A stretch of DNA of 64,000 nucleotides from Natrarchaeobius chitinivorans (GCF_003841505.1 NZ_REGA01000005.1:124001-188000); one strand, 5' to 3'; positions 18,850-27,673 are shown, numbered from the stretch's first letter. Program-made: numbers and translations. Notes: generated by a model not told the origin, from the letters alone.

Positions 18850-19588
18850 GTACACCAAGTCAGAACTCATGGTTGCAAGCGCGGCCAGGGAGATTCACGA
18901 TGATGACGCGGTATTCGTCGGAATCGGCGTTCCGACGCTCGCCTGTGGACTGGCAAAACAGTTGCACGCCCCGAACCTGACGATGATCTACGAATCCGGC
19001 ACGATCGACACGACATTCGACGAACTGCCGCTTTCGATCGGCGATCCGGAACTCGCTGGTGGTTCCCGGAGCATCGTCTCTCTGTACGATGTCTTCTGCA
19101 AGTACCTTCAGGCAGGTCGGATCGACGTGGGCTTTCTCGGCGGCGCACAGATCGACCGATACGGCAATATCAACTCGACCGTCATCGGCGATTACGATGA
19201 TCCGACCGTTCGTTTGCCGGGAAGCGGTGGAGCCTGCGAAATCGCGAGTAATGCCAATCGAACTGTCATCATTACCCCACACGAACCCCGTCGTCTTCCG
19301 GAGTCGGTCGATTTTGCTACCAGCCCGGGTCACGTGACCACCGATGATGAACCGACGAGGTCCGGGAGCCCCGAAGCGATTATCACTGACAAGGCGATAA
19401 TGCGTTTCGACGAGAGTGGTGACGCAAACGTGGAATCGATCCACCCCGGCGTGAGACCGGACGAGGTTCAGCAGGCGACCGGTTGGGAACTCAGCCTCGA
19501 CGGTGTCGACGAAACGGCCGAACCGAAGGAGAAAGAACTCGATATCATTCGGAACAGACTCGATCCAAACCGCCGGTATACTGGTTGA
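18842..19588 (+). CDS. CoA-transferase subunit B
   Basis: A 248-residue beta subunit overlapping subunit A by eight bases. The active-site region reads MIYESGTID with Glu51 in the position of the family's catalytic glutamate, and GSGGACEIASNANR near residues 126-139 is the conserved glycine-rich loop. This retains the residue needed to form the glutamyl-CoA thioester, so a true transferase is more likely than the IpdAB-type ring-opening hydrolases, where that residue differs. Together with the alpha subunit it may activate the imported acid or recycle CoA from a dicarboxylyl-CoA. An IclR regulator gene follows 118 bases downstream and could control the set. Confidence 0.86.
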   Translation: MTEYTKSELMVASAAREIHDDDAVFVGIGVPTLACGLAKQLHAPNLTMIYESGTIDTTFDELPLSIGDPELAGGSRSIVSLYDVFCKYLQAGRIDVGFLGGAQIDRYGNINSTVIGDYDDPTVRLPGSGGACEIASNANRTVIITPHEPRRLPESVDFATSPGHVTTDDEPTRSGSPEAIITDKAIMRFDESGDANVESIHPGVRPDEVQQATGWELSLDGVDETAEPKEKELDIIRNRLDPNRRYTG

Positions 19589-19676
19589 TCTTTTATCGAT
19601 TTTCCGATGAGATCGTGATACTTTCGGGAGGAAAGTCTTTTATGCTCGAGTTGCCCGGTCTTTGTTAACCCCAGGG

Positions 19677-19686
19677 AATATATAAC
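19677..19686 (+). promoter_or_regulatory. TATA box of the first IclR regulator gene
   Basis: AATATATAAC lies 21-30 bases ahead of the ATG at 19707, the spacing of a leaderless archaeal promoter. Confidence 0.6.
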
Positions 19687-19706
19687 GTACCGACAAACGT
19701 TCCACT

Positions 19707-20477
19707 ATGGGAAACGATGCCAACTCGCAACATCAGATCAAAGCGCTTCAGAAGGCGTTCAAAATTGTCGAGTCCATTGATAGGCTCGGTAGCGCGACGC
19801 TCGCGGAGATTTCACGCGACGTCGAGCTCCCGAAAACCACCGTCTATAGGCATCTTGCAACGTTGAAAGAAAGCGGCTACATCGCACAGACACAGGACGA
19901 GTATCAACTCAGCTATCGGTTTCTCGAATACGGGATCCGCCGGCGGAGCAGAGATCCGGTGTACGCTGTCGCCAAAGAGAGCATGAACACGCTCGCCGAG
20001 GATACGGGCGAACGCGTCTGGTGTGTGGTGAAAGAAGGCCCCCACTGCGTGTATGTTTACAAAGTTGAAGGAAAATATCCGATCAGTACGGATATCCATA
20101 TCGGACAGCGCCGCGAACTCCACCCGTACGCTGCCGGAAAGGCGATCCTCGCGTTCCAACCACAGGAACACATCGATGCGATACTCGACAACGCTGATCT
20201 GATCCCCCGAACCGAAAACACAATCACCGACAGGGATACCCTCCTCGACGAACTGGAGACGATCCGGGAACGCGGATACGCAGTCAACCGAGAGGAATCG
20301 ATCAAGGGGCTACGGGGTGTCGGTGCTCCGATCAGAAACGAATACGACGAAGTCCACGCCTCGCTGAGCATTGCCGGAGCCGCAAATCGAATGCTCGGTG
20401 ACCGTTTAACCCAGGAGATTCCAGAGATGCTTCTCGGGGCGGTCAACGATATCGAACTCGGACTCAGACATCCGTAA
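19707..20477 (+). CDS. IclR family transcriptional regulator
   Basis: A 256-residue regulator with an N-terminal winged helix-turn-helix at about residues 29-60 (LAEISRDVELPKTTVYRHL) and a C-terminal GAF-like effector domain (RRELHPYAAGKAILA, ENTITDRDTLLDEL, YAVNREESIKGLRGVGAPI). IclR proteins bind palindromic operators near catabolic genes and respond to small aromatic or organic acids. It follows the CoA-transferase genes and precedes a PaaG-like crotonase and an MFS transporter, so it probably controls parts of this block. It is related to the second IclR gene at 26.7 kb but the two are clearly different proteins. Confidence 0.9.
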   Translation: MGNDANSQHQIKALQKAFKIVESIDRLGSATLAEISRDVELPKTTVYRHLATLKESGYIAQTQDEYQLSYRFLEYGIRRRSRDPVYAVAKESMNTLAEDTGERVWCVVKEGPHCVYVYKVEGKYPISTDIHIGQRRELHPYAAGKAILAFQPQEHIDAILDNADLIPRTENTITDRDTLLDELETIRERGYAVNREESIKGLRGVGAPIRNEYDEVHASLSIAGAANRMLGDRLTQEIPEMLLGAVNDIELGLRHP

Positions 20478-20740
20478 CACTTCTCTGGTGCTTTGGCAGG
20501 CCTGAACTGCAGGGTCGAATTCGGCGCCGCAGGCCGGTTCGGCCCCGCAGTCGCCGCTTGTCGGAGTACTAGCGATCGACCTCCTGGCACTTGTTCGCCG
20601 TCGGTACTCCTGCGCTCCCGGTACCTGTTTCCCGTTTCGATCCGAACGTCTGCCGGTCGCGCGATCGTTTCGAGCCCGTCACCGCGATCGCCCAATCGAC
20701 AACACTTAAGCGGATAGCGAAGTATTCTCCGGATATCAGT

Positions 20741-21538
20741 ATGCCGAACGATCTGGTGACAATGCGTTTCGACGAGGGTGTTGCGACCGTCGAACTCAAC
20801 GACCCCGCCAAGTACAACGCGCTCTCGAGAGACTTGGTCGCCGACCTTCAGGCCGGACTAGACGCCGTAGAGAAGAGTGACGCCCGTTGTGTCGTCGTCC
20901 GGGGCGCGAACGGGGCGTTTTCGGCCGGCGGTGACGTTCAGAAGATGAAAGAACGCCACGAACGAGATACCATCGATATCTCGGCGGAGATTCGGGATCT
21001 CGAACGAACAACGAGCGCCGTCATTACACGACTCGCAACGTTCCCGCTCCCGGTTGTCGCAGCGATCGACGGTCCAGCGGTCGGTGCAGGGGCCACCCTC
21101 GCACTGGCCTGTGACGTCCAGTTGGCGAGCGAGGATGCAAAAATTGGGTTCAGCTTTCGAAACGTTGGCCTCGCGATTGATTCGGCAACCTCCTATCTCC
21201 TTCCGCGCGTCGTCGGCGAGAACGTTGCAAAGGAACTCGTCTTCACCGGAGAAATCGTTGATGCCGACCGCGCGCTGGACCTCGGCCTCGTAAACCACGT
21301 CTATAAGACCGACGAATTTTCCGATGCAGTCGACGAATTCGTCGATACCGTGGCGTCGGGGCCCACCGTCGCCCTCGTCGAGGACAAGAAACTGATTCGT
21401 GAAGGACTCGAGAAATCGATCGATCACGCCGTTACAGACGAGGCCATGGCACAGGGAATCGCGCTGACTACGGCCGATCACGAGGAGGGAGTCGAGGCCT
21501 TCCTCGAGGGACGGGATCCATCTTTCTCCGGGAAATGA
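20741..21538 (+). CDS. Enoyl-CoA hydratase/isomerase family protein, PaaG-like
   Basis: A 265-residue crotonase starting at ATG 20741, where the conserved sequence begins. The oxyanion motif SAGGD is at 61-65. The two hydratase glutamate positions hold Thr119 and Phe139, while the segment FSFRNVGLAIDSATSYLLPRV places Asp147 where PaaG-type isomerases have their catalytic aspartate. A delta-isomerase acting on an enoyl-CoA (as PaaG does on epoxyphenylacetyl-CoA and 2,3-dehydroadipyl-CoA) is the best guess. The gene stands 263 bases after the IclR regulator with no obvious strong promoter, and 77 bases before an MFS gene in the same direction. Confidence 0.86.
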   Translation: MPNDLVTMRFDEGVATVELNDPAKYNALSRDLVADLQAGLDAVEKSDARCVVVRGANGAFSAGGDVQKMKERHERDTIDISAEIRDLERTTSAVITRLATFPLPVVAAIDGPAVGAGATLALACDVQLASEDAKIGFSFRNVGLAIDSATSYLLPRVVGENVAKELVFTGEIVDADRALDLGLVNHVYKTDEFSDAVDEFVDTVASGPTVALVEDKKLIREGLEKSIDHAVTDEAMAQGIALTTADHEEGVEAFLEGRDPSFSGK

Positions 21539-21615
21539 CGCTTGATTCGAAGATGGACAGCGATGCACTTGGATTCGAACCACGCGCTGCTGATAGAGAC
21601 TGATAACGAACTCTC

Positions 21616-22788
21616 ATGTACGACCACTGGCGGTATCACTACAATGTTCTCGTCATCGCGGTTGTCGCCAATTTCTGCCTCATGGGCATCCGCCTCGTAA
21701 TCAGCCCGCTTGTTCCTGATATTGCGTCGACTTTTACTGTCTCGATGTCCGAGATCGGACTGGTTCTGACGGGTATGTGGGCTGCCTACGCACTTGGACA
21801 GTTTCCGAGCGGTGTTCTATCAGGTCACATTGGAGAGCGGTTGGTCATTCTCGTTGCTCTGGGGCTTACTGGCGTTGCAAGTTTGCTGACCGCGTTTTCC
21901 CCATCGTTTCCGCTCTTTGGGGTGTTCCTCCTTCTTCTGGGTGCAGGGACGGGTTTGTACTTCTCTGCTGCTACGCTGTTGTTGACGAAGATGTTCGAAA
22001 ACACCGGCCAGGCAGTCGGTTTCTTAACTGCCGGTGGGGCATTCGCTGGGCTAATCGCGCCGATTGCCGCGGCTCAGGTCGCTGTCTGGTACAACTGGCG
22101 AGGCGCGATCCTCCTTGGAACGATCACGTTCGTCGTATTGCTCCTCTTTTCGTGGGTGGTGAAACCCCAGCAAACCGACGTCGATGGTTCGATCATGGAC
22201 GGTCTTGCGCTCTCGACGATGATCGATCTGCTCTCGCGACCGAAGATTGCTTTCTCAATTCTCATTGGAGCCGCCGCAGTATTTGCTTTCAACGCGATCA
22301 CCACGTTTTTTCCCACGTTCTTGATCGAGAGCAAGGAGTTCACTACCCAGCAAGCCGGAGTAACGTTCGGTGTCGTTTTCTTTCTCTCCGCTATCTTCCA
22401 ACCAATCTCGGGCCGATTGTCAGATATCTTCTCTCGGGATGTCGTTTTGATCGCGAATTTGTCCCTCGCATCGATCGGATTCGTCCTCCTCATCTGGGGA
22501 TCCACGTTGTACACGTTGTTCGCCGGACTGACACTGCTCGGCCTTGGCATCAGCTGGGCGGGGATCATTCAAGTCCGGTTCACGGACGTTTTGGACAAAT
22601 CAGAATGGGGGATCGGTTATGGACTCGCTCGCTCGACGTTCATGCTTATCGGTGCTCTTGGCAGTGTAGTCGTCGGCGTTCTCGCCGACTTTTTTGGCTG
22701 GTCAGTGGCGTTCGGTTCTGTAGCCCTTCTTCTCGGGGTTGTCGTCCTCGCTATCCTCGCAAACGTTCTCTTCAATCTTGAGCTTTAA
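21616..22788 (+). CDS. Major facilitator superfamily (MFS) transporter
   Basis: A 390-residue protein with about 12 hydrophobic segments and the family's loop 2-3 signature as GQFPSGVLSGHIGERLVI near residues 56-73. The second half repeats the fold with SGRLSDIFSRDVVL near residue 265. MFS proteins move small solutes with H+ or Na+. Located directly after the PaaG-like gene, it may import a substrate or export an intermediate of the CoA-ester pathway; it is the second carrier of this block after the TRAP system. Substrate cannot be inferred from sequence. Confidence 0.88.
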   Translation: MYDHWRYHYNVLVIAVVANFCLMGIRLVISPLVPDIASTFTVSMSEIGLVLTGMWAAYALGQFPSGVLSGHIGERLVILVALGLTGVASLLTAFSPSFPLFGVFLLLLGAGTGLYFSAATLLLTKMFENTGQAVGFLTAGGAFAGLIAPIAAAQVAVWYNWRGAILLGTITFVVLLLFSWVVKPQQTDVDGSIMDGLALSTMIDLLSRPKIAFSILIGAAAVFAFNAITTFFPTFLIESKEFTTQQAGVTFGVVFFLSAIFQPISGRLSDIFSRDVVLIANLSLASIGFVLLIWGSTLYTLFAGLTLLGLGISWAGIIQVRFTDVLDKSEWGIGYGLARSTFMLIGALGSVVVGVLADFFGWSVAFGSVALLLGVVVLAILANVLFNLEL

Positions 22789-22836
22789 TTCTCGGTATAC
22801 AGAAAATCGCGTACAGGTGATCGTACAAGCCAGTAT

Positions 22837-23250
22837 CTAATTGCTGAAAATAGACAGTACTGGCCGGTTGGCGTTGAGGAGGATGCTTTGAGCGGCGCTC
22901 CCAAAAATCGCTTTTCCGGTTGGGCTTCGCTTTCTCCCACCGATGACGATGTACTCTGCGTCGACTTCGCTGGCGTAGGAAATCACTCTCTGACTCGGGT
23001 TGCTGTCTACCAGTCCGACGTGGATGGGATCATCGGAAACTCCCTCTGTCGCCGCCTTGGTTCTCTCTTTAGCAATTTCTCTCAGCCGATCTGAAGAGTC
23101 GTCGGAAACACCTCCGATGTCCGCGTCTGTCGTCCCCATAGAGATGACGTGAACGACGTGAAGTTCCCTATCGAATGCCGTTGCTAGTTTCTCGGCCTCT
23201 TCGACGATACGGCTATCGGATGAGTCAGCGATGGCTGCGACGACTGGCAT
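22837..23250 (-). CDS. Universal stress protein (UspA family)
   Basis: A 137-residue single-domain USP, convergent with the MFS gene. It starts with the beta strand VVAAIADSSDS and ends with the nucleotide-binding pattern GGRKRSPTGKAIFGSAAQSIL near residues 100-120, which fits the G-2X-G-9X-G-S/T signature loosely. USP proteins of this kind bind ATP or AMP and often accompany transporters in haloarchaea, probably as regulators of their activity. A TATA-like box lies just upstream in the divergent region shared with the thioesterase gene. Exact role unknown. Confidence 0.87.
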   Translation of the reverse strand: MPVVAAIADSSDSRIVEEAEKLATAFDRELHVVHVISMGTTDADIGGVSDDSSDRLREIAKERTKAATEGVSDDPIHVGLVDSNPSQRVISYASEVDAEYIVIGGRKRSPTGKAIFGSAAQSILLNANRPVLSIFSN

Positions 23251-23268
23251 GTGTATCTATTGGCGAGT

Positions 23269-23279
23269 TATACTATAAT
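23269..23279 (-). promoter_or_regulatory. TATA box of the 22.8-kb universal stress protein gene
   Basis: On the minus strand ATTATAGTATA lies 19-29 bases ahead of the ATG at 23250. Confidence 0.5.
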
Positions 23280-23409
23280 TACCTTTCCCACTGAAATCGG
23301 CACAGTAAGGAACCCTCTCTGTACTTTCGCGTCCGCATCCCGACATAAGTGGGCTGATTCAGCATCGTTAATACGGCGCAGCCAAAACCTGTCTGGTGAT
23401 GGTATACGC

Positions 23410-23859
23410 ATGACGAGTGAATCAGTAGACCAGGATATATTCGAGCAAATGATCGACCAACACGGGTTCCTCGCAAATATGGATATCGAACACGTGCGTA
23501 CCGATCGCGGTCGGACCGTACTCTCGATGCCGTATAATGACGACATCGCGAACACCTTCCAGGGAAGTAGTGGAAGTCTCCACGGCGGTGCCCTTGCAAC
23601 GTTGATTGACGCCGGCTGTGGATTCGCTTTACGATCGACGTTCGACGATCCGATTGCGGCAGGCCTCGCCACGACTGACCTCTCCGTCACGTACGTAAGT
23701 CCGGCTACGACCAACCTGAGGCTTGTCGCGACCGTTGTTCGTGCTGGTGGTGCAGTAGGGTTTGCCGAGGCGACGATCAAACAAGCGGATACCAACGACG
23801 ATCAAGTAGTTGCGCGCGGTGATACGACATACCGAATTTTCCGGGATACAGATGATTGA
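23410..23859 (+). CDS. PaaI family hotdog-fold thioesterase
   Basis: A 149-residue hotdog protein starting at ATG 23410. The conserved SLHGGALATLIDAGCGFAL segment near residues 55-73 contains the HGG motif and the acidic residue that activates water in PaaI-type enzymes, and YVSPATTNLRLVATVVRAG gives the second strand pair. It hydrolyses acyl-CoA thioesters in the cytoplasm, typically releasing CoA from dead-end intermediates of aromatic or beta-oxidation pathways, which suits the PaaG-like and dehydrogenase genes nearby. It is the last gene before the insertion sequence remnant and could mark the edge of this catabolic block. Confidence 0.87.
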   Translation: MTSESVDQDIFEQMIDQHGFLANMDIEHVRTDRGRTVLSMPYNDDIANTFQGSSGSLHGGALATLIDAGCGFALRSTFDDPIAAGLATTDLSVTYVSPATTNLRLVATVVRAGGAVGFAEATIKQADTNDDQVVARGDTTYRIFRDTDD

Positions 23860-23957
23860 ACAGTGTGGCGTCATGTTCGGATACGCTGATCGAATCTGAA
23901 AGCGAACGATAGAAAGCTCTGTTCTAAAACCGACCCATTTACTTTAGTTGCACCGTC

Positions 23958-24973
23958 TATAATAACCGTTAGGACTATTCATTCGTGGAGTGCCGAAATA
24001 AACAGTGGATCACCTCGGCGATATCTCAGTCGAAGAGTTGCAAGATGCTCTCGACAACGTGTACGGAAAGAAGCCGACACAACGGCTTTTAGCCGCAATA
24101 GCGTACAAAAACGGCGTCGAGCAGACTGAACTAGCCGAGTGGTACGGGGTGGAGCGACGAACGATTTATAGTTGGCTCAAGCGACTCGATACTGATGAGT
24201 CGCTTGAGCAGGCCGTTACTGATGCTAACCGATCTGGGAGAAGCCCAAAGCTCTCGGAAAAAGATCAAGAACAGTTCGAAGCAACTGTCCACGAACCTCC
24301 TGAGGAAGTTGGGATCGACGCACCGGCGTGGACGCCGGCGCTCGTCCAATAGCATCTTGATGACACCTACGATATCGAGTACTCAATCCCGAGTTGCCGG
24401 CGGTTGCTCAAAGAAGCAGGATTGAGCTATCAAAAGTCACGCCGTGCAGCTGCCGTATCCGATGCTGACGAGCAAGAAACGATCCGAGAGGAGTTCAAAA
24501 AAAGCGGCGGGAGATGGACGCCACAGTAACCTATATCGACCAAACCAAGAAATCCGTGCAAGTTGAGCCGCGTTCCGCGTGGTTTCCCCGCGGCACGCGG
24601 CCGTCTGTCGAATTGTCCGGTCAACGCGACTGAACGTGTCTCTTGGGCGCGATTCAAAGAGTACGTAACCGCCGCTCACGCAAACATCTCATTTTCACAT
24701 TATACAAAGAGTTTGAAGACGATTTGATTATTGTGTTGGATGGAGAGCCGTATTTTCGGGCGTCGCCCGTCAGGTCCGTGATGACCTCGCTTTCGTCACG
24801 CTACCGGCATACTCGCCAGAGCTAAATCCTGTCGAAGAATGCTGAAGACAACTCCAAGCCGCTCTCAGCAACCGCTTCTTTGACTCACTCACCGAGCTCA
24901 CAACAGCGATTGATACAGCTATTGATCGATTCCCTGTGCTAGAGGTGAGCAATCATCTCTAATTTCTACTATA
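23958..24973 (+). mobile_element. Decayed IS630-type insertion sequence
   Basis: About 1.0 kb bounded by TATAATAACCGTTAG on the left and the inverted form CTACTATA on the right; each end carries a TA dinucleotide, the target duplicated by IS630/Tc1-type elements. It contains a broken transposase gene. The outer bases of the ends are the same as those of the R2 palindromic elements in this window. Boundaries were placed by matching the two ends to each other, so a few bases of uncertainty remain. Confidence 0.72.
24005..24960 (+). pseudogene. IS630 family transposase, inactivated by stops and frameshifts
   Basis: The N-terminal helix-turn-helix part reads cleanly for 115 residues (LAEWYGVERRTIYSWLKRLD) but ends at an in-frame TAG at 24350, where a glutamine codon would be expected. 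The frame continues as HLDDTYDIEYSIPSCRRLLKE. Around 24500 the reading shifts to a frame coding MDATVTYIDQTKKSVQVEP, containing the first catalytic aspartate. This is broken by a TGA near 24630 where tryptophan would fit (GQRD then stop). Further fragments hold the second aspartate (LIIVLDGEPYFRA) and, after more shifts, a degraded remnant of the final-glutamate region. With several independent lesions it cannot encode an active enzyme, though its ends might still be used by a related transposase acting in trans. Confidence 0.85.
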
Positions 24974-25214
24974 GTGGTCAGTGTGGACGGCCCGCCGTAC
25001 CGTGGGATGCGCCCTGCAAACTGGCCATCGGAGGTCAATTTTATCAGTAGACGCTGATCGGGGAGGTAATGTCCCTAAACGCCGCCTTGCCGTCACCTGC
25101 GTGTCGCTGACGCCGATAGTTCTCGCTCAGCTTCGTCGTGACCAAAACCGATCACCCCGTTCCCGACAGAAATGAGGTTCCCGTTCGCTCTACACAACCA
25201 TATGTTGATATGTA

Positions 25215-26372
25215 TTATTCGCATATATGTTTGGTTAGTGTTCGATAGAGTGGAAGCAGCGGTGCAGGTCGTGAAACTGGAGCGGGGGGGACTTCCCTGT
25301 CACCAATTGCTTCACGGACGAGCCGTGCTACGCTTATCGCACACCCCCAGGATACCGAGATACCCGCACCACCGTGGCCGTAGTTGTGGACGACCGGTCC
25401 ACACGATTCTTCGGCCAGTTCGACGCGTACGCCGTCTCCCTCGGGGTCACGGAGCGGTCGGTAGCCGATCGAGACTTCCAGGTCAGATCGCTCTACGTCT
25501 ACACCCAGTTGAGCGAGGAGTTCGGCGTTCAATTCTACGATGCGTTTCGGAACCTCCGTCCCCCCGATTTTCGTGGTCGGTTCGTTCAGGGGTGGGAAAC
25601 ACGGCTTCTCGTCCGGCCGGTAGGGGACTGACTGATGTGTTCCTCCCATCACTATCCCATCCATTCGGGGGAAGCAGTAGACCCCTTTTCGATCTCCTGC
25701 GACGGAGTAGGAGTACGAAATCATCGTTCCATCGAGTTTCGGAATCGGTGCACGCTGTGCGGTGACGAGATGGCCACGTGCCGCGTGGTACGGTGCGCTG
25801 TCTTCGAACAATTCCGGACTCCGTAGCCCAGTGCAGTTGATCAGTAGTCCGGGCATTTCGGTTAGATCTGTGCGTGTCACGGTTCGCTTTCGAATACTCC
25901 CTCCAGCCGCCTGATACAACCTGTACAACCCTTCCATGTACGTCGGCATATCGGCGAAAAGCATCTCGGCAGTAAAGTCCGTCACGTGTTCTGAACCCGT
26001 CCGTCGAGGAAGGGCGTTCGGCGATTCGACTTTTCGGAATCCGTCGAGGTACTTCGGGGCGTTCGAAGGACCACGCCCTTCCTCGTCGATCCAGTAGTGG
26101 TCGTTCTTCCGGACGCCAAGAACGCTCAACTCCTCTAACAGCCGAAAAACCGTCTGACTCTCCTCGAAGGTTTCATCCAGGCTGTCCATGCCGACCGAGT
26201 ATGGAAGAATGGCACCTGCACCGTACGCGGAGGAAAAACGAGGGTCTCGATGTTGCTCCTCATAGGCGAACTGATCTGCAACTATCTGGGTGTTGTATCC
26301 GAGGAGTGTAAGCGCAAGCGCGGTGGAGGTGCCATTGACCCCGGCACCGAGGACAGTTATGTCTGGTTGCAT
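25215..26372 (-). CDS. FAD-dependent oxidoreductase, D-amino-acid oxidase/D-aspartate oxidase family
   Basis: A 385-residue flavoprotein starting at ATG 26372. The dinucleotide-binding motif GAGVNG is at residues 9-14, INCTGLRSPELF is the mid-protein FAD-contact segment, and near the C terminus YGHGGAGISVSWG matches the D-amino-acid oxidase signature (a histidine and glycine-rich turn). Such enzymes oxidise D-amino acids (or occasionally other amines) to 2-oxoacids with ammonia and hydrogen peroxide or another reduced acceptor. It opens region 2, divergent from an IclR gene, and upstream of its TATA box sits an R2 palindromic element. It could supply the 2-oxoacid for the ThDP enzyme at 36.5 kb. 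The AT-rich 240 bases between its stop and the IS remnant hold only an imperfect palindrome around 25197-25238. Confidence 0.86.
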   Translation of the reverse strand: MQPDITVLGAGVNGTSTALALTLLGYNTQIVADQFAYEEQHRDPRFSSAYGAGAILPYSVGMDSLDETFEESQTVFRLLEELSVLGVRKNDHYWIDEEGRGPSNAPKYLDGFRKVESPNALPRRTGSEHVTDFTAEMLFADMPTYMEGLYRLYQAAGGSIRKRTVTRTDLTEMPGLLINCTGLRSPELFEDSAPYHAARGHLVTAQRAPIPKLDGTMISYSYSVAGDRKGVYCFPRMDGIVMGGTHQSVPYRPDEKPCFPPLNEPTTKIGGTEVPKRIVELNAELLAQLGVDVERSDLEVSIGYRPLRDPEGDGVRVELAEESCGPVVHNYGHGGAGISVSWGCAISVARLVREAIGDREVPPAPVSRPAPLLPLYRTLTKHICE

Positions 26373-26393
26373 GCATATTGAACCTGCACAGTG

Positions 26394-26403
26394 ATAATAA
26401 ATG
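26394..26403 (-). promoter_or_regulatory. TATA box of the D-amino-acid oxidase-like gene
   Basis: ATTTATTATC on the minus strand lies 22-31 bases ahead of the ATG at 26372. The R2b palindrome begins 16 bases further upstream, where the BRE and regulator sites would be expected. Confidence 0.55.
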
Positions 26404-26418
26404 TTCTGCTCGGGTGGG

Positions 26419-26502
26419 TATAGTAGCCACTGCACGTCAGTGCACACCCGATCGCACGTCAGCTGTGGGATGGGTGTGTCAATCGGTGCAGTTGTTACTA
26501 TG
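26419..26502. repeat. Palindromic element R2, copy b (84 bp)
   Basis: Begins TATAGTAGCCACTGCACG and ends CAGTTGTTACTATG. The interior has the conserved ACACCCGATCGC / GGGTGTGTCAATC arms. It occupies the divergent region between the D-amino-acid oxidase-like gene and the second IclR gene, so it may affect either promoter. Confidence 0.78.
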
Positions 26503-26640
26503 GTGGTTCGTCGAACCAGAACGGGTGAAGTGAGCTGGGATCAGTTGCCTGCTTTGGCTCACTCGTCTGCGCTCGATGAATCTCCATACGGTTGGGTAAC
26601 AAATTACACTGCATGCACCTGTTCGAATATTTAGAACAAC

Positions 26641-26650
26641 ATTTATTATC
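26641..26650 (+). promoter_or_regulatory. TATA box of the second IclR regulator gene
   Basis: ATTTATTATC lies 21-30 bases before the ATG at 26671 and is the same decamer as the TATA box of the divergent oxidase gene. Confidence 0.6.
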
Positions 26651-26670
26651 AATTACAATGTTTATCAACC

Positions 26671-27444
26671 ATGCTAAATGAGAACGACATCGATCGGCCT
26701 GTCACCACGACAGAGACGACTTTCGAAATACTCGAAGAAATCAAGGAGTTAGGCGAGGCGACCCCGACAGAACTCGCCAAGAAACTGGATTATTCTAAGA
26801 GTACCATCCACCGATATCTGGTAACACTGGAAAAGGGGAACTATCTGTTGAGAGAAGGTGGGAAATTTAAGATAAGTATGTGCTTTCTGGATTTCGGAAT
26901 GGAGGCCAAACAGCGATTGCCGTTAGAGTACGTCTGTCCCCGCGTGGACGACCTCGCCGAAAAAACCGGTGAAGCCGTTTGGTTCTACACGGAAGAAAAC
27001 GGTCTCTGCTTTCACATCTACAGGGCACAGGGCGACAACGCAATCGTGACCGGAACGCGAGAAGGAAAAGTCAGCAAAATCCACTATCTCGCTTCCGGAA
27101 AGGCGATACTCTCACAGTACTCCGAGAGTCGAATCGCAAAAATCCTCGATAAACACGGCCTCCCGAAGCGAACTGAAAATACAATAACCGACAGGGACGA
27201 GCTCATGGGCCAGATCGAACAGATACGGGACGAGGGGGTGGCGTATAATTTAGAAGAATCCGTGACTGGCATTCATTGCATTGCTGCCCCAATTGCCACT
27301 GAAAGTCGAGTGATCGGTTCGATCGGCGTTGTTGGCCCGTCGACGAGACTCGAGAAATCGTATATGGACACCGAGATCAAAAAACACCTGATGGATGCAA
27401 CGAATACGATCCAGGTTGATCTCGAAATGTCGAGTAATCAGTAA
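26671..27444 (+). CDS. IclR family transcriptional regulator (second)
   Basis: A 257-residue regulator with the helix-turn-helix at about residues 30-60 (TPTELAKKLDYSKSTIHRYLVTL) and an IclR effector domain (KIHYLASGKAILSQYSES, ENTITDRDELMGQIEQ, VTGIHCIAAPIATE). It is divergent from the D-amino-acid oxidase-like gene and at the head of the amino-acid/peptide block, so it probably regulates that block and itself. Compared with the IclR protein at 19.7 kb the effector domain keeps the same landmarks but the DNA-reading helix differs (YSKSTIHRYL against LPKTTVYRHL), suggesting different operators. Confidence 0.9.
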   Translation: MLNENDIDRPVTTTETTFEILEEIKELGEATPTELAKKLDYSKSTIHRYLVTLEKGNYLLREGGKFKISMCFLDFGMEAKQRLPLEYVCPRVDDLAEKTGEAVWFYTEENGLCFHIYRAQGDNAIVTGTREGKVSKIHYLASGKAILSQYSESRIAKILDKHGLPKRTENTITDRDELMGQIEQIRDEGVAYNLEESVTGIHCIAAPIATESRVIGSIGVVGPSTRLEKSYMDTEIKKHLMDATNTIQVDLEMSSNQ

Positions 27445-27517
27445 GTGTAACTCATGTGGGGGATCGGTGGTGTATTATCTATGACGTGTGAATACTGCTC
27501 GCGACACGGGACTATAG

Positions 27518-27673
27518 TATAGTAACAACTGAAACGAGCTACGCACCGATCGCACAGCTCACGGGTCACTACGTTCCCCGTTCGCAATCCCGCGGTTCTC
27601 GCTCACTCCGTTCACTCCGAACCGCGCTCTCGTCCCGCGATCGGGTGTGCGGTGACGTGCGGTGGCTACTGTA
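27518..27673. repeat. Palindromic element R2, copy c (156-bp long form)
   Basis: Termini TATAGTAACAACTGAAACG and CGGTGGCTACTGTA, TA at both ends. The central insert contains the arms GCGGTTCTCGCTCACTCC and its partner GAACCGCGCTCTCG. It sits in the 531-base gap between the second IclR gene and the hydroxyacid dehydrogenase; the remaining 300 bases (27674-27975) contain an AT-rich TATATATTAG near 27841-27850 but no recognisable gene. Confidence 0.72.

Noticed and set aside
24005-24352. Functional small HTH regulator
   Set aside because: The sequence continues in recognisable IS630 transposase fragments after the stop; it is the front part of a broken transposase.
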